A DNA stretch of 64,000 nucleotides from Marinobacter sp. THAF197a (GTDB lineage Bacteria; Pseudomonadota; Gammaproteobacteria; Pseudomonadales; Oleiphilaceae). The notes under the pieces are model-generated. The model made no database searches. It was not told the DNA's origin and saw only the letters and a list, made by a program, of their open reading frames with translations. The stretch lies in NCBI RefSeq assembly GCF_009363275.1, contig NZ_CP045324.1, forward strand, positions 3,100,001 to 3,164,000, read 5' to 3'. A program made the position numbers and the translations under genes. Shown here one piece after another: positions 17,172 to 25,668 of the stretch. Positions within the stretch are counted from its first letter, which is position 1; each line of letters starts with the position of its first letter.

Positions 17172-17552
17172 CTAGTGGCTTGCCTTACTCACGACTTTCG
17201 GTGTTGCCGATTTACCGCGTTTACCAGCGAGAATACGATCTGCATCTAGTGAAGCAATCGGCACCCGGGTATCCCTCGGCACGTCACCACTCAGTTGCAA
17301 TTCCAGATACCGCAACGCACAAACCCGCAGGAAGGATGTGAAATTGCCGAGATCATGGCCCGCATCAATGGACTCGTGGTAAAGCCGGGTGATCATCTGC
17401 GGCAGATTCATGCCATCGCGCTCAGCCAGCTCCGACAGCACCTGCCAAAAGGCGTTTTCCATCCGCACACTGGTGACCATGCCGTCAATTCGCAGGGAGT
17501 GGGTGCGGCTAACCCAAAGCTCCGAATTGGCGTTGATAAAGAGCTTGCACAT
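17172..17552 (-). CDS. Ribbon-helix-helix domain protein
   Basis: In this 126-residue protein residues about 17-85 (HSLRIDGMVTSVRMENAFWQVLSELAERDGMNLPQMITRLYHE, in parts) match the ribbon-helix-helix_4 domain. It opens with a short beta strand for DNA-groove contact, followed by two helices. The tail is basic and low in complexity. Such proteins bind DNA as dimers; the target is unknown. GGGAGG precedes the ATG. It converges with the DUF938 gene and lies downstream of the DJ-1-like gene with about 70 bp between. Confidence 0.82.
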   Translation of the reverse strand: MCKLFINANSELWVSRTHSLRIDGMVTSVRMENAFWQVLSELAERDGMNLPQMITRLYHESIDAGHDLGNFTSFLRVCALRYLELQLSGDVPRDTRVPIASLDADRILAGKRGKSATPKVVSKASH

Positions 17553-17621
17553 AACGGCCTCCCCGAATGTGGTGATGGCGCTTGACGGTACTGAGGGGCC
17601 GGCGCCCTGGCCCCTGCTGCG

Positions 17622-18191
17622 TTACTGATCCAGCAACTTGAAGAACTGCGCAAGCCAGGCCGGATGGGCAGGCCACGCAGGTGCTGTTACCAGATTAGCA
17701 TCGGTGACCGCCTGATCAACCTCGATACTGGCGAAGGTGCCACCTGCGAGCTCAACCTCTGGTTGGCAGGCCGGATAGGCAGAGCATTTACGGCCCTCCA
17801 GAACCCCTGCTGCGGCCAGCAACTGAGCACCGTGGCAGATCGCCGCCACCGGCTTGTTGGCTTCAAAGAAATGGCGAACCAGCTTCTGCACACCCTGGTT
17901 AAGCCGCAGGTACTCCGGAGCACGGCCGCCGGGCACCACCAGCGCGTCGTAATCTGCCGGCTTCAGTCCATCAAAATCCGCATTCAAGGCGAACCGGTGG
18001 CCAGGCTTTTCGGTGTAGGTCTGGTCACCCTCGAAATCATGAATCGCCGTGGCGACCGTATCGCCCGCTTTCTTGTCCGGGCAGACGGCATGAACCGTAT
18101 GGCCAACGGCCTGCAGTGCCTGGAACGGCACCATGGTTTCGTAGTCTTCGGTGAAATCACCGGTAATCATCAGAATCTTCTTCCCGCTCAT
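17622..18191 (-). CDS. DJ-1/PfpI family protein
   Basis: In this 189-residue class I glutamine amidotransferase-like protein the nucleophile elbow is AAICHGAQL with C119, preceded by the conserved ALVVPGGRAPEYLR segment. E17 in TEDYET corresponds to the glutamate that activates the cysteine. The family includes PfpI proteases, YhbO/YajL-type deglycases and glyoxalase III enzymes that protect against carbonyl stress in the cytoplasm. Which activity applies here cannot be decided. AAGGAG precedes the ATG. Confidence 0.92.
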   Translation of the reverse strand: MSGKKILMITGDFTEDYETMVPFQALQAVGHTVHAVCPDKKAGDTVATAIHDFEGDQTYTEKPGHRFALNADFDGLKPADYDALVVPGGRAPEYLRLNQGVQKLVRHFFEANKPVAAICHGAQLLAAAGVLEGRKCSAYPACQPEVELAGGTFASIEVDQAVTDANLVTAPAWPAHPAWLAQFFKLLDQ

Positions 18192-18365
18192 GGCTGTCTC
18201 CTTGTGTTTGTATTGCCAGGTCAGGAAACATTAGCAGCGGTGGTGTCGGGGCGGGTATTAAGGGGTTACTACAGGTCTTAAAGCGGCAATCACAGCTCCA
18301 GAATCAGATTCCTCACACCAAACGCTGACCTACCTTGTATGGACTGACCAGGGTGTGGTCCAGAA

Positions 18366-18878
18366 CTAACGTACATCGGGATAGCGCGGTTTCTTAACGG
18401 ACTCGCATTCCTCAAAGGCATACCCCCTGGTACCACCGCCCTTGATCTGGTACTTGCCAAAACACGCCATACTTTCCCTATACCGCTGCATCTCCGCTTC
18501 ATAATTGGCCATACGCTGCTCACGGGTCAGGCGCCCCTGACCCGGCTTCACCTCCTCCGGCAGGGTAGACACATTCTGCTGCGCCGGTACTTGTTCTGAC
18601 TCCTCCATGCGCTCTTTTTCCCGTCGCTGCTCACCCAACTCTCCTGCTACGCGTTGCAACGACTCAGCACGAGCTTCAGCCTGGCGCTGATCTTCAGCAG
18701 AAGGTATGCGAACTGAAAGGTCGACAGACTCTCCTGACTGCTTGTGTTGTTCCGGAATGCGGTCTCCGAAGTGAACGTTGCCAGCATCATCGACCCATTT
18801 ATAAACCTCAGCAGAGGCCGGTGGCAAAGGGGCGATAAAGAACACGCAAAGCGGTAACATCGTCCTGCGAAACCACAT
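18366..18878 (-). CDS. DUF4124 domain protein, exported
   Basis: This 170-residue protein has a signal peptide (LPLCVFFIAPLPPASA) directly followed by the DUF4124 core VYKWVDDAGNVHFGDRIPE. A long charged coiled-coil comes next, then a C-terminal AEMQRYRESMACFGKYQ segment. DUF4124 proteins are periplasmic or envelope proteins of unknown function common in gammaproteobacteria. The start ATG at 18878 is favoured by AGGAAC upstream; the frame is open to 18917. Nothing nearby suggests a role. Confidence 0.85.
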   Translation of the reverse strand: MWFRRTMLPLCVFFIAPLPPASAEVYKWVDDAGNVHFGDRIPEQHKQSGESVDLSVRIPSAEDQRQAEARAESLQRVAGELGEQRREKERMEESEQVPAQQNVSTLPEEVKPGQGRLTREQRMANYEAEMQRYRESMACFGKYQIKGGGTRGYAFEECESVKKPRYPDVR

Positions 18879-18998
18879 AACAAAGTTCCTTTTTTGGCTT
18901 CTTGATATCTTCACCATAGCAAAAGGGAGATTGCTTAGCGTAACGCCCGCCTACCAGATTAGCGACCGACTTAACTGCTGACGTAAGCAACCGCCCGC

Positions 18999-19454
18999 TC
19001 ACAAATACCGCCCACCAGCTCCAATCGCAACCACAATCAACCCAAGAATCAAATTAGTGCCCACCAGCTTTCGAATCTGCCCCACCTGGCGCCCGCCTTC
19101 CTGGGGGTTCTGATTGGCCACTGCCTGTTTCAGCCGCCGGAAGGGCGCAAAATAAACGTGGGCGTAGATCAGGATCATCACAATACCCAGCGCCTGCATC
19201 ACTTGGATATGCCAGCCGGCACCGGCCATGCCGCCGAACACGCTGAAAATCATCCAGTACCCGGTGACCAGCAACAGAATCACCGCCGCCCATACCCATT
19301 TAAAAAATCGTGACAAGGTGGCACACCAGAGCGCGCCTCGCTGTGAGGCATCAATCACCTCAACCACTGCCGGGCGCATAGCCATGTAGGCGAAAAACAT
19401 ACCGCCAACCCAGATTACGGCAGATAGGACATGCAGTGCGATGGCCAGACCCAT
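18999..19454 (-). CDS. CopD-domain-like integral membrane protein
   Basis: This 151-residue protein has four hydrophobic helices. The first carries ALHVLSAVIWVGGMFFAYMAMRP, a pattern (H..xVWxGG.FF) shared with CopD-domain and haem-binding membrane proteins. A later helix has IYAHVYFAPFRRLKQAV. The conserved histidines inside helices suggest haem or copper coordination, which is inference. CAGGAG precedes the ATG. It is not linked to the copper operon 2.6 kb away and faces the same way as the DUF4124 gene. Confidence 0.8.
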   Translation of the reverse strand: MGLAIALHVLSAVIWVGGMFFAYMAMRPAVVEVIDASQRGALWCATLSRFFKWVWAAVILLLVTGYWMIFSVFGGMAGAGWHIQVMQALGIVMILIYAHVYFAPFRRLKQAVANQNPQEGGRQVGQIRKLVGTNLILGLIVVAIGAGGRYL

Positions 19455-19554
19455 AACGCAACTCCTGGATGAGAAATTCGAGTGATAAGTATAAGTTTAG
19501 CCATCGCGAAACAACCCTAAAACAACGGAAGCGGTTGAGGACGATCGAGCCCGC

Positions 19555-20178
19555 CTATAGAGCATCAAGCTCTGCCCGGATAGTCTGATAAATTTCCTGG
19601 TTCCGGGATTCCAAAAACACCGCAAACTCAAAAGCGTTAAAGCCATGATAGTCCTTCCCCGGACTATCAATCGGCAGGCTTGGATCCGCCCCCAACTCCA
19701 GAAGGGCGCGGAGATAACCCACATTGGCGTAAAGCACGGCCTCATGCACAGGTGCCAGCCCGCTGTGGTAGCCGTTCAACGGCTCTCCCCTTGCGGCAAA
19801 GTGTCGAAGTAACGCATAGCCACGGCGCGTCATGATGGACTCAGCATCGTGCCTATCCAACGAGGCGCCTACGAAATTGACCAAAGGTTGCGAACAGCCA
19901 CCCATCGCCGTCATCGCTTTACCGCAGCGTTCATAGGGCCAGTCGAAATTGGTGAGAAGCCAGTAGGCCACTGCAGGCCGGATAGCCAGACTATTGAAAT
20001 CCGAGGGGCTCCAGGGCACTTCTTCGGGGTCAAGAAGCGCTATGACTGTCAGCCCCCAGGCATCGGAACCGAAAGCCCAGGTGCGATAGAACATCGGGTA
20101 TAGCGTCAGGGCAATCACCAGGCACCCGCCACATAGGGTGAGCGCCTTTTTGTGGCCCAGGAAATATTTGATAAGCAC
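19555..20178 (-). CDS. Membrane-anchored ankyrin-repeat protein
   Basis: This 207-residue protein has one N-terminal membrane segment (LTLCGGCLVIALTLYPMFYRTW). Its C-terminal half has two recognisable ankyrin repeats: GLAPVHEAVLYANVGYLRALLELGADPSLP, then a weaker GFNAFEFAVFLESRNQEIYQ. The likely orientation places the repeats in the periplasm. The start is a GTG at 20176-20178 with AGGAGG six bases upstream; an earlier in-frame start at 20229 lacks one. Ankyrin repeats mediate protein contacts; the partner is unknown. Confidence 0.8.
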   Translation of the reverse strand: MLIKYFLGHKKALTLCGGCLVIALTLYPMFYRTWAFGSDAWGLTVIALLDPEEVPWSPSDFNSLAIRPAVAYWLLTNFDWPYERCGKAMTAMGGCSQPLVNFVGASLDRHDAESIMTRRGYALLRHFAARGEPLNGYHSGLAPVHEAVLYANVGYLRALLELGADPSLPIDSPGKDYHGFNAFEFAVFLESRNQEIYQTIRAELDAL

Positions 20179-20314
20179 TTTACTCCTCCTTGAGCATTTT
20201 TTGTTTTGGGGGTTAGCTCTCTCTGTCAAAGGTATGCTGTGCTACGCACAAGCATTTGGTACGATACCCCCCGCTTGCGTAAGGACTACGCGGCCTGACT
20301 GTAAGGGATTATGT

Positions 20315-20944
20315 ATGAAAAGAACTGGCCTTAAATCCAGCATGAATCGGCACCAAAAAGTCCTGTGCGTCATTCTGCTGCCAATGGTCATCCTCTCAGT
20401 ACCTCAGATATTCGGCCCTAAAAACTTCTTACCCAATCCAGAGGTCGCGACGATTGCTCTATACCTATCGGCATTTGTCGTCATCGTGGTATCGCTTTGG
20501 GCCGGGTACCTGCTTCACACGGGAAAGATCACTCCGGATCCCCAATGGCATTCATTTGGCCTTGGCAAAAAATGCCTCACCTTCATAGGTTGCCCCTTGT
20601 TGCTCTGGATGATGTGCCACTTATCCTTCGGTTACACGATCCCGCGCATCTGGACGATGCTGAGTAGTGAGACAATAACGGTAGCATACCAAGTCACAAA
20701 ATACCGTGGCGGTGGTCGCCACTCGTGCACCTATCAACTTGAAAATGATCAACTGGACCGAATGTATTTCCAAATCTGCGTGCCCAGAGATTTCTGGTAT
20801 CGTTTGCCAGACGGCCCGTTCATCGCAATGTTCAAAGTTGAGCAATCGCCTTTAGGAATGACATTCAAAGGGACTCGGGAAGACTGGATTGAACTAAACT
20901 TACCAACACACCCATCCAGCGATCGGTCGGCTCGTATCCAATAG
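20315..20944 (+). CDS. Membrane protein of unknown function
   Basis: This 209-residue protein has three hydrophobic segments, near residues 15-32, 45-67 and 85-105. A soluble C-terminal domain follows, with a YRGGGRHSCTYQLENDQ segment and a CVPRDFWYRLPDG segment. I do not recognise the family. The start ATG at 20315 has AAGGG upstream; the frame extends further upstream through the leader of the divergent ankyrin gene without coding character. It precedes the nucleoside 2-deoxyribosyltransferase gene by 29 bp, so they may share a transcript. Confidence 0.7.
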   Translation: MKRTGLKSSMNRHQKVLCVILLPMVILSVPQIFGPKNFLPNPEVATIALYLSAFVVIVVSLWAGYLLHTGKITPDPQWHSFGLGKKCLTFIGCPLLLWMMCHLSFGYTIPRIWTMLSSETITVAYQVTKYRGGGRHSCTYQLENDQLDRMYFQICVPRDFWYRLPDGPFIAMFKVEQSPLGMTFKGTREDWIELNLPTHPSSDRSARIQ

Positions 20945-20973
20945 TCAACGCCGAATTGACAGACAATACTCAC

Positions 20974-21519
20974 ATGCAAAAACCAAAACGCATCTACCTC
21001 GCCGGCCCCGAAGTCTTCTTCCCGGCAGAGGAACACCAGGCCATCGTGGCTGAGAAAAAACGCCTGCTCCGGGACGCCGGATTCGAGGGCGTCGACCCGC
21101 TGGACACAGCGCTCGAGTTTTCGGATGAGGAGGTAAAACACGAGCGTGGCCACCGGATATACCAGGCCAACCGCGAACTGATGGACAGCTGCGACGCCAT
21201 CATTGCCAACCTCACACCGTTTCGCGGTATTAGCGCCGATCCGGGTACTGTGTTCGAGGTGGGTTACATGATCGGCCAGGGCAAGCCCGCCTTCGGGTTC
21301 ACCCTGGACAACCGGCTGTATCAGCAACGGGCGGGTGCAACCTGCCAGGACGAACTGGGCCACACCATTGAGGATTTCGAGATGAGCGATAACCTGATGA
21401 TCGAGGGGGGAATCCGCGAATCCGGTGGCCAGCTGTTTTTGGCGCTACGGCCAGGCGAACACCCGTTCTACTCAGCGGAGCTGTTCCACCGCTGTGTGCG
21501 GGCGATCGACGATGCCTGA
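20974..21519 (+). CDS. Nucleoside 2-deoxyribosyltransferase family protein
   Basis: This 181-residue protein begins KRIYLAGPEVFFP, the substrate-binding loop of the family, and contains NLTPFRGISADPGTVFEVGYM, where E95 is the expected nucleophile. These enzymes cleave N-glycosidic bonds of deoxynucleosides or exchange their bases for nucleotide salvage. Related proteins also appear as NADases in immune systems, so the biological role is open. The ATG at 20974 was chosen over a TTG at 20956. The next gene starts inside this one at 21512, which implies translational coupling. Confidence 0.9.
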   Translation: MQKPKRIYLAGPEVFFPAEEHQAIVAEKKRLLRDAGFEGVDPLDTALEFSDEEVKHERGHRIYQANRELMDSCDAIIANLTPFRGISADPGTVFEVGYMIGQGKPAFGFTLDNRLYQQRAGATCQDELGHTIEDFEMSDNLMIEGGIRESGGQLFLALRPGEHPFYSAELFHRCVRAIDDA

Positions 21520-22289
21520 CCACCCATTATCTTTGCAGCCGCGTGCTCATGCGCTGCCTCGCGAAAGATAACGGGCACTATCGCTCACAAACCTTCCTTG
21601 AGGCCTACATCGGTTTTATGACCGCCGATCCTCCATGCCACCCAGACACCTATGCCGAATCCTACCATCGCGGGTTCTTTGCCAACCTTGAGAAAGGCCT
21701 TCCGCCAGAAAAATGCGGCATGATCACCCACGATACCCCCTCGGCTGGCGGCCTGGTAACTATCGCACCGCTGGTATTTTCGGAACGCCTGCGGGGTACG
21801 AGCATTCCCTATCTTCAAGCCCTTTGCCGGGAACACTTGACGCTCACCCACCCGGATGAAGGCCTGATGCAAGTGTGCGACCGCTACGTAACCTTATTGT
21901 GCGGCCTGATGGAAGGGCCAGGCGAAGACGGCATAAAAGCACTCTTTGAAGACGCCGCCAAAGGTGCGCGGGGACTGGATGTTGCCGCCCTGTTGAAACG
22001 AAACCTGCCAGAAAACCAGGTAGTTGGCCGGATGTACTCGCCCGCATGTTACATCTCAGATTCCTGGCCGGTGGTACTGTACCTCGCCTACAAATACCGT
22101 CACGATCCATGGCTTGCACTGCGGGTGAACACCAACCTGGGCGGCGATAACGTGCATCGGGGTATGATTATTGGGGCTCTGCTGGGGCTGACCAGTGATA
22201 ACGTGGCCAACCAGTGGTTTGATCAGCTGGTGAAACACGAGGACATTGACCGGGAAATTGCCGCGCTGATCGATTCAGCAAATGTTTAG
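21512..22289 (+). pseudogene. ADP-ribosylglycohydrolase family gene with N-terminal deletion and frameshift
   Basis: An ATG at 21512 overlaps the stop of the deoxyribosyltransferase gene and encodes a start-like peptide MPDHPLSLQPRAHALPRER that halts at TAA 21569-21571. From about 21546 another frame continues to 22289 with the conserved second half of the ADP-ribosylglycohydrolase family: YIGFMTADPPCHPDTYAESYHRGFF, CGMITHDTPSAGGL, and NTNLGGDNVHRGMIIGALLG. The N-terminal quarter with the first metal ligands is missing between these parts. A GTG at 21543 could still start a 248-residue protein, probably inactive. Confidence 0.7.
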
Positions 22290-22528
22290 AAAAACTCAAC
22301 AACGCTCACAGACAGCCAAAACAAAAAGAAAGCACCGGCGAGAAGCAACACTGCACCATGAACCGCCAGGTTCCTCCGGATAGTTGGAGCAGGCTTTGGC
22401 GGGAAGCTGAAGTATTCCTCACCAAACAACCCAACGCCGCAGCTCTCACAGTAATTCTTAGAGTAAGAAACCCGCAACGCAGATGGCTCAAACTTTTTTC
22501 GGCAGCTGTAACAACTGGGTTTAAACAT
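22286..22528 (-). CDS. Small zinc-ribbon plus single-TM protein, 80 aa
   Basis: Two CxxC knuckles (C6/C9 in CYSC and C27/C30 in CESC) form a short zinc ribbon. One hydrophobic helix follows at the C-terminus (VHGAVLLLAGAFFLFWLSVSVVEFF). Proteins of this type are membrane-anchored zinc-ribbon proteins without known function. Its stop overlaps the end of the convergent ADP-ribosylglycohydrolase remnant by 4 bp. The ribosome site is weak, so the start is less certain than the frame. Confidence 0.6.
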   Translation of the reverse strand: MFKPSCYSCRKKFEPSALRVSYSKNYCESCGVGLFGEEYFSFPPKPAPTIRRNLAVHGAVLLLAGAFFLFWLSVSVVEFF

Positions 22529-22608
22529 GTCGGGTCCGGGTACGTTCTTATTCAGAGTGGAAATGCCGCTAATTCACCAGAAAACAGATCTGTCCCGGCT
22601 TCCCGGAG

Positions 22609-23049
22609 CTACCGAATCCCGCTCGATTGCAGCCACTGGCTGATCTGCGCCTGATTCATCGCACCGCTCTGACGGGCCACTTCCCGGCCGTTCTGGAACA
22701 GGATCATTGTGGGTATGCTGCGAATGCCAAACTGCCCAGCCGGCCCCGGTGATTGTTCGGTGTTCAGCTTTGCAAAGCGCACTTTACCCTGCCAGGTTTT
22801 CGCCGCCTGCTCGAACTGTGGCGCCATGGCTTTGCAGGGGCCACACCAACTGGCCCAGAAATCCACCAGTACCGGCACATCGCTGCGCCCGGTGTGTGCC
22901 GCAAACGACTGCTCCGTAAGATCCAGCACCTGGTCTGGCCAGAGAGCTTGTTTGCACGCACCGCAGTTGCCACCGGCAGACAGCTTGTCGGCCGGTACGC
23001 GATTCACTTTGTGGCAATGGGGACACACCAGGTGTCGAATGTCAGTCAT
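22609..23049 (-). CDS. trxC: Thioredoxin 2 (TrxC)
   Basis: This 146-residue protein has the TrxC layout. An N-terminal zinc finger has two CxxC pairs (C9/C12 and C29/C32), followed by a thioredoxin domain with the redox centre WCGPCK (C69, C72) and cis-proline in SIPTMILF. TrxC reduces disulphides in the cytoplasm, is usually induced by oxidative stress, and releases or holds zinc depending on redox state. It appears monocistronic, with GAGG before the ATG. Confidence 0.96.
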   Translation of the reverse strand: MTDIRHLVCPHCHKVNRVPADKLSAGGNCGACKQALWPDQVLDLTEQSFAAHTGRSDVPVLVDFWASWCGPCKAMAPQFEQAAKTWQGKVRFAKLNTEQSPGPAGQFGIRSIPTMILFQNGREVARQSGAMNQAQISQWLQSSGIR

Positions 23050-23186
23050 GATTGGTCGGCCTCTGATTTGTCAGATGGTTGAAATAATCGGGTCAAATGG
23101 CCGGAAATCAAGCGGCGAGCCGAGACCCTCTACGCCTGCTGTAATTCACGCCAGAAGGATTCGGCTGATGGCATTGATGGAGCAAC

Positions 23187-23288
23187 ATGGAAGGCTATGC
23201 TCGGGAAGACGATCAAACTATCGCCGAGCGAGTGGCCAAGGTAGTATTGGAACAACCTGCCCATGCCCCACAACAAGGAACAGGATGA
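23187..23288 (+). CDS. Possible 33-aa leader ORF coupled to the aspartic protease gene
   Basis: An ATG with GGAG five bases upstream opens a 33-codon frame (MEGYAREDDQTIAERVAKVV, then LEQPAHAPQQGTG). Its TGA stop overlaps the protease start as ATGA. The coupling and the helical, charged composition suggest a real small protein or the remnant of a larger one. I do not recognise it. Confidence 0.3.
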   Translation: MEGYAREDDQTIAERVAKVVLEQPAHAPQQGTG

Positions 23289-23812
23289 GCAAACCTGGCA
23301 TCATCAAACCCGAAATCCGATACCTCCTGTACTTCGCTGTGTTCTGGGTTGTATTGCTCGCCGCTGTCACGCATTTTTTCGGCAGCTGGGACTCCCAACA
23401 AAACAACCCCAACCAGCAACTAGTCAGCCACACCCGCGGCAGCGTCACAGAGATTGAACTGCAGGCCAACCGCCAGGGCCATTATCTGGCGAACGGCACC
23501 ATCAACAACCAGCGTGTCACCTTCATCCTGGATACCGGCGCCACAACCGTGACAGTCTCAGAATCCCTCGCCCAAAAAGCAGGCCTTAGAAAGGGCCAAT
23601 CCGGCCGTGCAAATACCGCCGCTGGCACCGTCAATGTGTGGAGCACGACCATTCAGGAACTCCGCCTGGGCGACATGACATTCTACAATGTGCCCGGCAC
23701 CATCAACCCCGCCATGGACCCCGACATTGTGTTGTTGGGGATGAGCGTGCTTGGGCAGCTGAACTTCTCCCAGCAATCGGGCGTTCTAACCCTGAGCCAG
23801 GATAATCGTTGA
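23285..23812 (+). CDS. Membrane-anchored retropepsin-like aspartic protease (clan AA, TIGR02281 type)
   Basis: This 175-residue protein has an N-terminal transmembrane helix (YLLYFAVFWVVLLAAVTHFF) followed by a single retropepsin-like domain. The catalytic loop FILDTGATTVTVS is preceded by GHYLANGTINNQRV and followed by the flap and DIVLLGMSVLGQL. One domain carries one DTG, so the active enzyme must dimerise in the periplasm. Gammaproteobacterial members are of unknown substrate. AAGGAAC lies upstream of the ATG at 23285, which overlaps the short upstream frame. Confidence 0.9.
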   Translation: MSKPGIIKPEIRYLLYFAVFWVVLLAAVTHFFGSWDSQQNNPNQQLVSHTRGSVTEIELQANRQGHYLANGTINNQRVTFILDTGATTVTVSESLAQKAGLRKGQSGRANTAAGTVNVWSTTIQELRLGDMTFYNVPGTINPAMDPDIVLLGMSVLGQLNFSQQSGVLTLSQDNR

Positions 23813-23831
23813 GATGGGGTGAGGCCTCCAC

Positions 23832-24143
23832 TCAAGCCGCGCGAGGAGATCCGTTATCCTCCCCGGCCTGCAATGTCCAGGTCATCCCCAAAGCCCGCCC
23901 CGCTTTCACAAGCGTTGTGATGGTTACACCAGTATCCTTCTCATCAAGAAGGCGGTTAACCACCGTTCGGCTGGTATGCATTTTCTGGGCAAGCTGAGAC
24001 TTATTCACACCCGTTTGCCCCATCGCCTGCTGAATCTGCCAGACGATCACCCGCTTCAGCGCCTCAGCCTCTACTTGCTCAAGTGTGCCGTCAGCTTCAA
24101 GTAGATCATCGAGAGAGCTGCCAACGTGTTTATGCTGTGTCAT
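23832..24143 (-). CDS. XRE-family helix-turn-helix protein (HigA-like antitoxin, toxin not found)
   Basis: This 103-residue protein has an HTH in its C-terminal half (NKSQLAQKMHTSRTVVNRLLD), followed by TGVTITTLVKAGRALGM. That layout is typical of antitoxins encoded beside Gp49/HigB-like toxins. In such pairs the toxin usually lies immediately upstream; here only about 240 bp of non-coding sequence exists, so it is an orphan antitoxin or has lost its toxin. GGGAG precedes the ATG, and a 16-bp palindrome 75 bp upstream may be its operator. A degraded 56-bp copy of part of this gene occurs at 32716. Confidence 0.82.
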   Translation of the reverse strand: MTQHKHVGSSLDDLLEADGTLEQVEAEALKRVIVWQIQQAMGQTGVNKSQLAQKMHTSRTVVNRLLDEKDTGVTITTLVKAGRALGMTWTLQAGEDNGSPRAA

Positions 24144-24216
24144 TTTCTTACTCCCACCAAAACACGGCGTTAACTGTTTTCCTTGTCATACAACCCTTCC
24201 TTGGCGCAATCCAAGT

Positions 24217-24232
24217 GTACCTAAATAGGTAC
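24217..24232. promoter_or_regulatory. 16-bp palindrome, probable operator of the XRE regulator
   Basis: GTACCTA and TAGGTAC arms flank a central AA, a perfect 7-bp inverted repeat lying about 75 bp upstream of the XRE start codon. Antitoxin-type XRE proteins normally repress their own promoter through such palindromes. Binding is inferred from position and symmetry only. Confidence 0.45.
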
Positions 24233-24385
24233 GCTCATGCCAACCTTCCACCCCTGAAGGTTTGTCAGGTAGTACTCAAAATCACGACTGAACTATCAGG
24301 GAAACTGCGAAAATAAATCTGTCCCGGCTTCCACACCTCATTTCCGCTACTATCAAAGTAAGCCAGCACTAGAGACACAACCGCT

Positions 24386-24898
24386 ATGGGACTGTCGATA
24401 CAACAATCGGAATTTACGCCGGAAGAATTTGACCGTTTTGCGGCCAAGGTACGAACGGACCTTACCGCACTCACCCGCCTTCTGGACCGGCCCGGCTTTG
24501 GTGAGGGAGACTCTTCCATTGGTGCCGAGGTCGAGTTCTACATCGTAAACCCGGACCTGCGTGTTCAACCGATCAACACAGAAATAGCCGCCAGGGTTCA
24601 GGATCCATATCGGTGGCAATGACGTCACCAACCTGGAAGCAGACGACGTCACCATGGAAGGGGCCACCAACTCTGGGACGAAACCCGTATCGCCCTGTTC
24701 AAACAATCCGTCGACAGCCGCTCGCCCAACCACAGAACCTGGAAACACCCGCCAAGGGTATATTACGGCAACGGCTGGGCACGCAGCGCCTGGGAGCTGT
24801 TTGCAGCCTCGGCATCCTTGTATCCCCCCATCCTGCCATTGATGTCCGAAGACGATCCGATGGCGGTTATCGCTACGCCAAGTGCCCGGCAGGCGTGA
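24386..24898 (+). pseudogene. Glutamate-cysteine ligase (GCS2-type) remnant
   Basis: The first 78 codons (MGLSIQQSEFTPEEFDRFA, then SSIGAEVEFYIVNPDLRVQP) carry the GAEVEFYIV glutamate-binding motif of ATP-dependent carboxylate-amine ligases of the GCS2 type. They end at an in-frame TGA (24620-24622). The same frame resumes about 50 bp on with the family's C-terminal part (LWDETRIALFKQSVDSR, VYYGNGWARSAWELFAASA) and ends at TGA 24896-24898. The ATP-binding middle, several hundred residues, is missing. The gene is therefore an internal-deletion remnant and cannot make an active ligase. Confidence 0.7.
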
Positions 24899-25488
24899 CC
24901 ATCACCAACGACGCTGCCCATCAAGCGCTGGCTTCGCTCTTTACCGACCGGCTGATCATGACGGACCTTCGCCTGGGTGCACTGATGGAATATTCCGAGC
25001 AGGAGGTGCCCACCGTGACCATCGAGTGTGGCGGGGCCCAGGATGATCACGCGCACCAACTGGCGTACGAAGGGCTTGTTCGGTATGCCTCGCAATCTGA
25101 CGTGCTATCGCTGGAGAAAGCGGAATGGAACGTTGCTGTTCTGCGCAACCCGATTCGAGTGGAATTGGCACCCGATGCGACCATCGAATACCGGTTAACG
25201 CCCAGTGGGCAGGCGGACCTCACCTTTCCGCCCGACATCGAACACCGGAATTTCGGGATTGTGTCGCCGGATGAGCCTCTCGGATGGGTTGGGCAAAAAG
25301 GCCTGGACGTGCTCACGGCGATCAGCCACAACCGCGCCGAGAACATGGAACAGGTGCTTCGAATCAAGGATGGGCGAATCTACCCCGCCCAGGCCATCAA
25401 GACCTTCATGATCACCACCAACCCGGTGATTGCGAAGAGCGATTGCCTGTTCTATGCGGTCAAAGCCACGGGCGATCCCATTTTTTAG
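24899..25488 (+). pseudogene. 5'-truncated succinylglutamate desuccinylase/aspartoacylase-like gene
   Basis: A frame shifted from the preceding remnant carries about 195 residues resembling the C-terminal part of the AstE/AspA zinc deacylase family: EYSEQEVPTVTIECGGAQD, HQLAYEGLVRYA, and NFGIVSPDEPLGWVGQKGL. The glutamate in TIECGG fits the catalytic position. The zinc-binding N-terminus (HxxE) is absent and no start codon suits it. The left boundary is approximate. It probably once followed an intact glutamate-cysteine ligase-like gene. A short homologous fragment is at 32102. Confidence 0.6.
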
Positions 25489-25664
25489 ATGCCGGCACCT
25501 GTTTCACGTAAAGCCACCCACCGATGGGCCTTATGGGCCATAGCGATAGCAGGTGGCATTGAAAGCGCAACCTATCCCCTCCCAACAGGGACATGGTAAG
25601 CTTTTTCAACTCCAGGTATGGCATGTCGAGACATGCGCAAAGGACTGAAGAGCTCGTAAAAATT
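25489..25664. other. Short gene-free stretch before the IS5-type element
   Basis: A 36-codon frame (25489-25599) opens on the stop of the preceding remnant but lacks any recognisable features. A perfect 7-bp inverted repeat GCATGTC-GA-GACATGC lies at 25621-25636, about 30 bp before the insertion point. In the reconstructed uninterrupted locus this palindrome would sit in the promoter region of the AraC-family gene and could be an operator. Confidence 0.35.
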
Positions 25665-25668
25665 CTAG

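Noticed and set aside
24083..24316. Plus-strand frame opposite the XRE gene start, considered as a toxin
   Set aside because: It does not resemble HigB, RelE or Gp49 toxins and overlaps the antitoxin start antisense.
25489..25599. 36-codon frame after the aspartoacylase-like remnant
   Set aside because: No ribosome site beyond overlap with the previous stop and no recognisable features; treated as intergenic.
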